From NCBI GenBank assembly GCA_024688505.1, contig JAILDZ010000097.1:1-49868 (forward strand): 49,868 nucleotides of DNA, written 5' to 3'. Shown here piece after piece: positions 27,412-34,972 of this stretch. The stretch is from Lachnospiraceae bacterium. Its GTDB lineage: Bacteria > Bacillota > Clostridia > Lachnospirales > Lachnospiraceae. Below the pieces are notes generated by a model, which ran no database searches, was not told the origin of the DNA, and was given only the letters and a program-made list of their open reading frames with translations. The position numbers and the translations under genes are program-made. Positions within the stretch are counted from its first letter, which is position 1. Every line of letters starts with the position of its first letter.

Positions 27412-29855
27412 CAGAACTTCTCTTCTTCCTCTCCAAAAATCATATCGGCATATGGTTCAAAATCGGCTCTGGTGAAAACTCGACCTACCTTAACAAACTC
27501 GAACTGTATTGCTTTCAAGTAATGCTTCATGCACACCTTGCCTCCGGCCTCTTCATCCTCGGCTGCCAGGAAAGCCGCATTCAGCACGCAGTTCTTGATA
27601 TTACCACCTGCAAACTCGAACTTCTCAGCGATGAATCTGAAGTCTACATCTTCTCCCAGGGGAGTGGTCTTCGGCACAGTGGTCTTCCAGAGCATTTCTC
27701 TGGTGTCTTCGTTGGGGAACTGGAATTCCACGATGTATTTCATTCTTCGGAAGAAAGCGGGGTCGATATTGTGCTTGTAGTTTGTGGCCAGCACGCACAC
27801 ACCGTCGTATGCTTCCATTTCCTGAAGCAGAAGGGCCGTCTTGTTATTTGCGGATGCCTGGTTCGATCCGCCGTCATCGGCACGCTTTGCAAATATGGTA
27901 TCACACTCGTCGAAGAAGAGCACCACGTTACACTTCTTGGCCTCTCTGAATATCATGGAAAGTGATTTCTCGGTTTCACCGACGTATTTATCCACAACCT
28001 TGGAGATATCCACACGGTAGAGCTCCAGGTTCAGCTCGTGAGCCAGCACCTGAGCCATCATGGACTTTCCGGTACCGGGAGCTCCGTAGAGAAGCACCGT
28101 GAGGCCTCGGCCGTAGGGGTATTTCTTCATATAGTTCCAATCTTCATAGACCTGTTTCTTATGGTTCATCTGCTCTATGGCATGCCCGATCTGCTCTCGC
28201 TGATCCGCATTCATAACGATGTCTTCGAAACCGAACTTTGCTTCAACTCGCGTAGCCTTCTGTGAGAGCTCGGATGACATCTGAGCGTTACAGCTCTTAA
28301 AGAGTGTGGCTCTGTCTATGGTCTCTGTCTGTGCCATGACAGCCAGTGACTTTCCGTAATGCACTGCATCCCTGATCTTACCGGGAGTGAAAAGGAACTT
28401 TGTAGCCATCTCGAAGAAATCACAGTCATCTCCGAAGGAGTATCCCTTGGAATAATAGTTCCAGCAGGCCACACGTCCGTCGATATCCGGCGGTGCCAGT
28501 TCCAGAAGTGTGATCTGCTCTTTGGTGATCTCTTTGAAATTAATGGTCTCCTTGGAGTTTGCGAAAACGGTGATACCCTTTTCCGTGAGTTTTGTGAAAA
28601 AGAGATCCATGTATCCGAAGAATTTCTCTTTTTCTTCATCTCTGTACTGCAGCTCGTCAAGCACGCAGCATCCGTCTGTGAGGATACATTCTCTGGTCAC
28701 TGCCCAGATGGCCTTTTCCACATATTGATAGTCATATACAAAGAGTTTCTTACAGTTTACGGATATGGCGCGAAGACCCTTTTCCTTACAGAAAAGGCGC
28801 ACGAAGAACTTACGTCCGGATCCTTCGTCACCATGATATGAGAAGATACGGCTGCCGTCGTTATAGGCGATCTTCATGGCTTCCAGCACGTTTGCGTTGC
28901 AAAGCACTTCATCCAGCTCTTCGTTTTCTTTGGTGAGCATCTTCATGAAGCGGATATAGTTCTCATCCAGCTTCATCCTGTCTCGTCCGAATAGGTAGTC
29001 GATGATACGCTTATCCGGCGACACCACCGTGGAGAAAGGCATGGAAGGCACCACTTTAAGATCCAGCACCGGAAGCAGCTGCTCTAAGCAGACTGACATG
29101 TCGCCGTATGCTCCCGTGATGGAATATTTCTTTCCGTAATACAGACGTCCGGCCGACTCTATGGTGGGAGAAGAAAGGCCGCCGCTTTCGTTTACTATCT
29201 GGAATATGCCTGCATAATCCGTCTGTGTGGATGAAAGGATACCGCAGGTGAAACAGAATATGGTGAAGGGATCGAATCCCATCTTTTTCGTAAGTTCATA
29301 GAAGGGCATCTCTATGCCTTCTTCCACTGTGACGGCTGCTCTTTCCTGTATGTTTATGATACGCTCTGCCACGTCTTTTATCACGTTTGCGCTGGCGGGT
29401 TTTGATGAGGAACCTCCTCCTCCGCCGGAGCTCTTATTTCCGTCGTCGGCAAAGATACTGAATATATCATCGCCGGATCCTTCTTCATCATCCTCATCAT
29501 CGGTGAGTGAGAAAGCTCCCAGCAGATCTGCCAGCTCATCATCCATAAAGAAATCGTCGCCATCGGAAGCTCCGCCGGCATCTTCGGCTGCAGCTTCTTC
29601 GCCGCCTTCAGCCTCTCCTTCGGATCCGTCCGATCCGCCGCCGTTTTCTTCCGCATCTCTGTCGAATTTCATGACCTGATCCGTGGCAGCATCAGATGCC
29701 ACTTCCAGATCCGGATAGAGCACGTTCTTATATCCACCCTGTCCATTTGAAAAAGTGGTCTTCATATCTTCGAGATACTCTGTCAGACACCGGTTGACAC
29801 AGTCAAAGATATGCTTCATGTATTCGTCATAACTGGAAAATGGTTTCAAAGACAT
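27411..29855 (-). CDS. AAA+ ATPase, third paralogue, with acidic low-complexity insert
   Basis: D2 GAPGTGKSMMAQVLAHELNLELYRVDISKVVDKYVGETEKSLSMIF, VLFFDECDTIFAKR; D1 GDEGSGRKFFVRLF with R at the Walker A K position. Confidence 0.92.
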   Translation of the reverse strand: MSLKPFSSYDEYMKHIFDCVNRCLTEYLEDMKTTFSNGQGGYKNVLYPDLEVASDAATDQVMKFDRDAEENGGGSDGSEGEAEGGEEAAAEDAGGASDGDDFFMDDELADLLGAFSLTDDEDDEEGSGDDIFSIFADDGNKSSGGGGGSSSKPASANVIKDVAERIINIQERAAVTVEEGIEMPFYELTKKMGFDPFTIFCFTCGILSSTQTDYAGIFQIVNESGGLSSPTIESAGRLYYGKKYSITGAYGDMSVCLEQLLPVLDLKVVPSMPFSTVVSPDKRIIDYLFGRDRMKLDENYIRFMKMLTKENEELDEVLCNANVLEAMKIAYNDGSRIFSYHGDEGSGRKFFVRLFCKEKGLRAISVNCKKLFVYDYQYVEKAIWAVTRECILTDGCCVLDELQYRDEEKEKFFGYMDLFFTKLTEKGITVFANSKETINFKEITKEQITLLELAPPDIDGRVACWNYYSKGYSFGDDCDFFEMATKFLFTPGKIRDAVHYGKSLAVMAQTETIDRATLFKSCNAQMSSELSQKATRVEAKFGFEDIVMNADQREQIGHAIEQMNHKKQVYEDWNYMKKYPYGRGLTVLLYGAPGTGKSMMAQVLAHELNLELYRVDISKVVDKYVGETEKSLSMIFREAKKCNVVLFFDECDTIFAKRADDGGSNQASANNKTALLLQEMEAYDGVCVLATNYKHNIDPAFFRRMKYIVEFQFPNEDTREMLWKTTVPKTTPLGEDVDFRFIAEKFEFAGGNIKNCVLNAAFLAAEDEEAGGKVCMKHYLKAIQFEFVKVGRVFTRADFEPYADMIFGEEEEKF

Positions 29856-29858
29856 CCT

Positions 29859-30107
29859 CTATTCCCCCTGATCTCCGGAATTGGTGTGAAACACAGCTGT
29901 GCGGTCAAATACGCTCTTCATGGTGTTGATGGAATTATCATCATCATTTGCAAACACTCCCTTGTTCTCATTCAGATATCCCCACTTGGGAGCGTCCATA
30001 TATGCATAACCCATTTCGTCTTCTTCTACTATTGCATTATTCTTTTTTCTCTTCTGCTCTTTGTCTAAATCTTTAGTACCTTTGAGCATTCTGTCTGTAA
30101 GATTCAT
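29859..30107 (-). CDS. Small hypothetical protein heading the ATPase operon
   Basis: 82-aa ORF in frame directly upstream of the AAA+ gene; divergent to the + strand kinase. Confidence 0.55.
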   Translation of the reverse strand: MNLTDRMLKGTKDLDKEQKRKKNNAIVEEDEMGYAYMDAPKWGYLNENKGVFANDDDNSINTMKSVFDRTAVFHTNSGDQGE

Positions 30108-30115
30108 ATTGTTTC

Positions 30116-30144
30116 TTGTTTCCTCAGATAATTATATGTATAAT
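30116..30144 (+). promoter_or_regulatory. Sigma-A-type promoter, TTGTTT-17-TATAAT
   Basis: TTGTTT at 30116-30121, TATAAT at 30139-30144, spacer 17 nt, upstream of the only convincing + strand gene. Confidence 0.7.
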
Positions 30145-30190
30145 AAACAAGGTTTCAAATCCATTATAGCATTTGAAAGGGAGAATCAAA

Positions 30191-31090
30191 ATGGAATTCA
30201 ATCGAAATCAAAAAATTACACTGATATGCTCCGGCGTTTTCTACTTATTAACACTTTTTTCGTTTCTGAAACTGGATTCCTGGATATTCCTTATCTGTTT
30301 TATACTTCACAGTCTGGCCATCATGGCTTTTGCCTTCCTGACCTACCGTGAATCACTCACATCCCCGGATGAGATAGCAGAACTCTCCGAACGCATCGTT
30401 AATATCAAAGCCGATTGGAAAGAAGAATCCGAATCCCTTAAAGCCACCATCAGTGAAAAAGATGAAAATATAGCTTCTCTTAAGAATGAGATCTCAGCTT
30501 TGGAAGATAAATCCACCGAACTAAATGATGAGATCAAGAGACTGGAAAAGGAAAATGCAGATACTATAGCCGCATCCATGGAGAAGTCGGACACACCGGA
30601 TCCTTCATCCATACTGCCTCAGTTCCTGCCTGAAAGATCCGAAAGCACCACCGTTAATATCATCGATGTGGCCCGCAGTGTCTCTCGCGAGTTCCATGAC
30701 GACGCTGCCAAAGCCGGTCTCAATATCTCCATTTCGGCTACTGATGAAGTGCTTCTGGTGAAAGCAGATCAAAATATGATCCGTGTCCTGTTCAGAAATA
30801 TCGTGGATAACTCCATCAAATATATGAATCGCCACGGTTCTCTCATCATCACAGTATCCGCCATAGGCGATGACATCTTCGTGGTATGCAAGGATACCGG
30901 CGAAGGACTTGCTGCTGAAGAGACCGAGCACATTTTCGAGCTGAACTATCAGGGTTCAAACCGCATCAGCGGAAACGGTCTGGGTCTCTTCCAGGCGAAA
31001 GCCATCGTAGAATACTACGGCGGAACCATCTACGCCAAGAGTACCAGCGGTCAGGGCATGGGCATCTATATCCAGCTCCCCACCACATAG
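30191..31090 (+). CDS. Membrane HATPase / histidine-kinase-like protein
   Basis: Track start is TTG at 30173; ATG at 30191 preceded by GAAAGGGAG is more likely. Two TMs, coiled coil, then NIVDNSIKYM, VCKDTGEGL, GNGLGLFQAKAIVEYYGGTIYA. Confidence 0.85.
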   Translation: MEFNRNQKITLICSGVFYLLTLFSFLKLDSWIFLICFILHSLAIMAFAFLTYRESLTSPDEIAELSERIVNIKADWKEESESLKATISEKDENIASLKNEISALEDKSTELNDEIKRLEKENADTIAASMEKSDTPDPSSILPQFLPERSESTTVNIIDVARSVSREFHDDAAKAGLNISISATDEVLLVKADQNMIRVLFRNIVDNSIKYMNRHGSLIITVSAIGDDIFVVCKDTGEGLAAEETEHIFELNYQGSNRISGNGLGLFQAKAIVEYYGGTIYAKSTSGQGMGIYIQLPTT

Positions 31091-31112
31091 AAAAAGAAAG
31101 CGAAAAAGATAT

Positions 31113-31436
31113 TTACATCATACTTTCTCTGACCTTCTGCTCCTGTTTCATTCTGTCGGAGTCATTAAGGGTCATATGCTGGAATCCATTTTTCACCAGT
31201 TCCTCAGCGTTTGCTATATCTGTGATACCCGGTATATCTTCTCTGCGAAGATATTCTCCGTGAGCACCCTTCATAGCTCTTTCCATAGTCTGAGCTACAG
31301 CAGCTGCATGTGCATCTTCCAGAAGCTCTGAAGGAACTTCCTTCATTTTCTGCTGAGTGGTCTGCTGTTCTTCCTGTTTGAACTTTATCTCGTGTTGTTG
31401 TCTTTGCAACTGAAGCTGATCTGTCTCGTTACCCAT
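31113..31436 (-). CDS. Small Q-rich hypothetical protein
   Basis: 107 aa, MGNETDQLQLQRQQHEIKFKQEEQQTTQQK; last gene of the structural operon. Confidence 0.6.
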   Translation of the reverse strand: MGNETDQLQLQRQQHEIKFKQEEQQTTQQKMKEVPSELLEDAHAAAVAQTMERAMKGAHGEYLRREDIPGITDIANAEELVKNGFQHMTLNDSDRMKQEQKVRESMM

Positions 31437-31453
31437 GATCTTTGCCTCCTTTG

Positions 31454-32305
31454 TTAATTAAGTACTTTTATTGCCTGAAGAGCTTCCAGTTCTTCCGGAA
31501 CCTCTCCGATGAGTTTACATAGTTTGTCTCTCATATCCACGTCCACCGGGACGAAGGTGATCACTCCCTCTCCTCCGTATTTTCCCACGCAGCCGTTAAA
31601 AAAGTTATACAGCAGCACCACCGGCTCCGCCGGATTCTCGGAGAATGATGCGAAAAGCGTCACCACCACATCCGTTGATCCTTCAAAAGTGGATGAGAGC
31701 ACAAGGGATTTAATACTTCTGTCCTCATATACCACATAGCTCAGTGTCGGATCATAATCCCCGGAAAGCAGCATATCTCCTGAAATTGATACTTCCGCCA
31801 ACCTGTTTGAAAATGCTTTTTTCGAGGAACTGGGAAGTATGGCATCTGCCTTTGTCATGGGAATGACCCTTCTGTTTGCCGGGTTTGCCATGATCTTCGG
31901 CTTATTTTTCTTCAGTGTGGCCGAGTCTGCTATAACACTGATGGGGAGAGTCTGCACTCTCTTACTCACGCTGACTTCAAATCCTGTGGATTTTAAAAGC
32001 TCCAGCACATCCTCCTCGGAAGGCGAACATACAGCATATAGTCCGTGCACTCCCGCCTCCGCCATATTCAGTCCTATATGGTTAATGAGGAGACTGGCCA
32101 CGCCCTGTCTCCTGTATTCAGGTGCCACGAAAATATATCGGAGGGTCATCATCACATTATCTGTGGTGTATGTAGCCACCCCCACAGCAGTATCGTTCAC
32201 AATGGCGCCCACGGACAGATCCTGACTCACCGGCCTTCCGATAAAAAGAGAACGAAATGCATCCATATTTTCAGATGTGATCCTTGTCAGACTTATGTTT
32301 GCCAT
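31454..32305 (-). CDS. GNAT-family N-acetyltransferase
   Basis: YIFVAPEYRRQGVASLLINHIGLNMAEAG. Confidence 0.82.
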   Translation of the reverse strand: MANISLTRITSENMDAFRSLFIGRPVSQDLSVGAIVNDTAVGVATYTTDNVMMTLRYIFVAPEYRRQGVASLLINHIGLNMAEAGVHGLYAVCSPSEEDVLELLKSTGFEVSVSKRVQTLPISVIADSATLKKNKPKIMANPANRRVIPMTKADAILPSSSKKAFSNRLAEVSISGDMLLSGDYDPTLSYVVYEDRSIKSLVLSSTFEGSTDVVVTLFASFSENPAEPVVLLYNFFNGCVGKYGGEGVITFVPVDVDMRDKLCKLIGEVPEELEALQAIKVLN

Positions 32306-32307
32306 TC

Positions 32308-32724
32308 CTATTCTATATCCTTCTCCATGCTGAAGATATTCTGTCCGTCTTTATACTCATATGACACGCTGTCCATCATGTTCTTTACCATGTAGACACC
32401 GAGACCGCCTATCTTTCTCTGTTCTCCGGAAAGAGTGGTGTCCGGATCTGCCTTTTCCAGCGGGTTATACTTCATTCCCCTGTCCTTAAATGTCAGGCAG
32501 CAGCGCTTCTTATCCGGGGTCAGCCACATCTGAACCACAGCCTCTCCCGGATTTCCACCATAGGCATAGTGGGCAATGTTCACATATATTTCCTCAGCCG
32601 ATACCAGAATAGACGTGAGATCATCCTCACTGCATTTGGTATCTGCTACCAGTTTTCTGATGTTTTCAAGCACAGTGTAAAGCGTATCATCACTGGCTGT
32701 CAGTTTCAGCTCTTTCATGACCAA
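32308..32724 (-). CDS. RsbW/SpoIIAB-like anti-sigma regulatory factor (HATPase)
   Basis: VSAEEIYVNIAHYAY N-box, FKDRGMKYNPL, GGLGVYMVKNMMDSVSYEY. Confidence 0.87.
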   Translation of the reverse strand: MVMKELKLTASDDTLYTVLENIRKLVADTKCSEDDLTSILVSAEEIYVNIAHYAYGGNPGEAVVQMWLTPDKKRCCLTFKDRGMKYNPLEKADPDTTLSGEQRKIGGLGVYMVKNMMDSVSYEYKDGQNIFSMEKDIE

Positions 32725-33527
32725 AAATCATCCGCCTTATCATCTTCGCCTATGTGTCTGGCCCATTCGGGAGCATTCTTTTCCACAAATGCTTCCATAC
32801 GGTCAAGCACACCTATTGCTTTAAAGTTTCTTCCGTCTGCGTCGAAGTCTTCTGCATACATCTCATCCACATCCACTCCCGAACGGCTGGGTAAAAGATC
32901 GATATGTCTGGTGCCTTCGTATGATGTGATTATGGGGTCCTGAGACGCCACCAGCACCGTGATCCCCTGGGCATTAATGATGCGAAGCAGTTTCAAAAGG
33001 TCTGTGGCATATTCCGGATCCAGATTGGCAGTGGGCTCATCGCAAAGAAGGATCTTCGGATTGTTCACTATGGCCCTGGCCAGGCACACCTTTTGCTGTT
33101 CCCCTCCGGAGATCTCATCGGGATATCGCCCCTTAAGATTCTCTATAGAGAGTAGTTTCAGCACATGAGATATTTTTAAAAATACGTCTTTCCTGCCGGC
33201 ACCCACAGCCATGCGTGCCAGCTCAATATTTTCATATACAGTCTTATCAGCGATCAGTCTGAAGTCCTGAAATATCACGCCTATCTTTCTCCGATATTCC
33301 GGAATGTCCTCAGGCTTTATCCTGTCCAGTGGGCGTTCTTCCACATATATCTTTCCGCTGTCAGGGGCGGTATCCAGCAGTAACATATTAATGAGAGTGC
33401 TCTTCCCGCTGCCGCTCTCTCCCGTCACCACTACGAATTCACCGTCGTTAACTCTGGCAGAAAAATCTTCAAAGACTATCGTCTTTGATTCCGGATAGGA
33501 TTTGCTGATATGTTCAAAATCGATCAT
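32715..33527 (-). CDS. FtsE-like ABC ATPase without an adjacent permease
   Basis: Walker A GESGSGKST, Q-loop FQDFRLI, signature ISGGEQQKV, Walker B ILLCDEPTANLDP. Confidence 0.9.
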   Translation of the reverse strand: MIDFEHISKSYPESKTIVFEDFSARVNDGEFVVVTGESGSGKSTLINMLLLDTAPDSGKIYVEERPLDRIKPEDIPEYRRKIGVIFQDFRLIADKTVYENIELARMAVGAGRKDVFLKISHVLKLLSIENLKGRYPDEISGGEQQKVCLARAIVNNPKILLCDEPTANLDPEYATDLLKLLRIINAQGITVLVASQDPIITSYEGTRHIDLLPSRSGVDVDEMYAEDFDADGRNFKAIGVLDRMEAFVEKNAPEWARHIGEDDKADDFWS

Positions 33528-33823
33528 TCGATATTAAGAACTTTTGCAAAGCCGGACATATTGAAAACCTGCATAACCACCGGCTGTACATTTATCACTG
33601 TCATCTTTCCGCCCTTACTGCTGGCAGTCTTCTGCCCAAGTAAGAGTGCGCGGAGTCCCGCAGATGACATGTAGCCTACGCCCTGCAGATCCAGCACCAA
33701 TTCTTTCGTCTTCTGGAAAGCGGTCAGAATGGCCTGCTGCAGTTCCGGAGCTGTTACAGTATCCACCTGTCCTTCTACGGAGATCTGTATCGAGCCCTCT
33801 CCCTTTGTCTCATTAAGCGTCAT
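33524..33823 (-). CDS. STAS-domain anti-sigma factor antagonist (SpoIIAA/RsbV-like)
   Basis: LVLDLQGVGYMSSAGLRALLLGQKTASSKGGKMTVINVQPVVMQVFNMSGFAKVLNI. Confidence 0.92.
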   Translation of the reverse strand: MTLNETKGEGSIQISVEGQVDTVTAPELQQAILTAFQKTKELVLDLQGVGYMSSAGLRALLLGQKTASSKGGKMTVINVQPVVMQVFNMSGFAKVLNIE

Positions 33824-33853
33824 TTCAATAATTCCTCCTGTAAGTCTTTTATC

Positions 33854-34954
33854 TTATTCGTCGAGTATCACGTCTTCGGATATAGCCATATCGTCGTCCA
33901 TGACACCCACGTAGTCGCCTGAAACCACAGCGTTCATATCCAGATAGATCTCGTCGTCCAGAGTAGGTGTATCCCGAAGCTGCACCAGGTGAAGCTTACA
34001 CCTTATGGGTTTGAACTGATCCAGTATATAAAGCAGCTGCCTTCTTTCAGTGTCGTTTAAGGGGCTTCGGATCAGCACATTCACATCGAATATACCTCCG
34101 GAAACTATTTCCGTGTTCTCCATCTCGCCCTTTTCCATATAGGATTTTATAGTATTATTTTCTAATATTATGGCTTTTTCGTCCAGTATTATCTCTATCA
34201 CGCGAAGCAGGCACGCCTTGGTGCCTTTCATCCGGTTCAGGTTATACGCTTCTTTCACGAATTTCCTCTTGGAATCATCCGTCAGGAAATTTCCCGAAAG
34301 ATCTATACCCAGCCACGCCGCATATATATCCAGACACTCTGCGGGACACACGTCTGCATCCAGAAGCTCGGGAAGTCTGCCGATCTCATGCTCCAGATCG
34401 TTATAAAGGCTGGAGAATACGGAAAGAAATCTGTGGAAGAATCCGTTTCTTTCCCGATACACTGCAGGAAAGGCATCCATGAAATTGTCGCCTTTTCTGT
34501 CTATATGGATGTGGCTAAGGTATCCGTCACCTGCTCCCAGCACCTCTATGCATACGAAGAGATATCTGCCGGAAAGTCCATATAACAGTATATCTTTTTT
34601 TCCTACATAACGCTCGGATTTATCATCCGAAAAGAATCGCTTTTTATCCGAATCCGGCACATCGGGATCCTTCAGATAATCCATGATACTGTATGTGCCG
34701 TTCTCGTCATACCAGGTATCCACGTCTCTGGCTGACACATATACATACAGCACCTGAGTCTCATTCATGGATATGTTAAAAGAAAGCCGTCCCCATTCCG
34801 CTGCGCTCATGGCCCCGTCTATACGGTCCAGGTACATTCTGTGTATGGGTTCGTTCTCATCAAAAGCGATCCCCACATCACCGCTTTGTTCCATGCCCTG
34901 TAAAAACGAGCGTTCTATACGGTTGTCCTTTATGGTATAGTTCATCGCTGCCAT
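33854..34954 (-). CDS. Phage tail protein I-like / baseplate wedge component
   Basis: FPAVYRERNGFFHRFLSVFSSLYNDLEHEIGRLPELLDADVCPAECLDIYAAWLGIDL resembles the P2-I/TIGR02242-type tail protein. Confidence 0.8.
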   Translation of the reverse strand: MAAMNYTIKDNRIERSFLQGMEQSGDVGIAFDENEPIHRMYLDRIDGAMSAAEWGRLSFNISMNETQVLYVYVSARDVDTWYDENGTYSIMDYLKDPDVPDSDKKRFFSDDKSERYVGKKDILLYGLSGRYLFVCIEVLGAGDGYLSHIHIDRKGDNFMDAFPAVYRERNGFFHRFLSVFSSLYNDLEHEIGRLPELLDADVCPAECLDIYAAWLGIDLSGNFLTDDSKRKFVKEAYNLNRMKGTKACLLRVIEIILDEKAIILENNTIKSYMEKGEMENTEIVSGGIFDVNVLIRSPLNDTERRQLLYILDQFKPIRCKLHLVQLRDTPTLDDEIYLDMNAVVSGDYVGVMDDDMAISEDVILDE

Positions 34955-34972
34955 CCGAAATCCACCTTCCCG

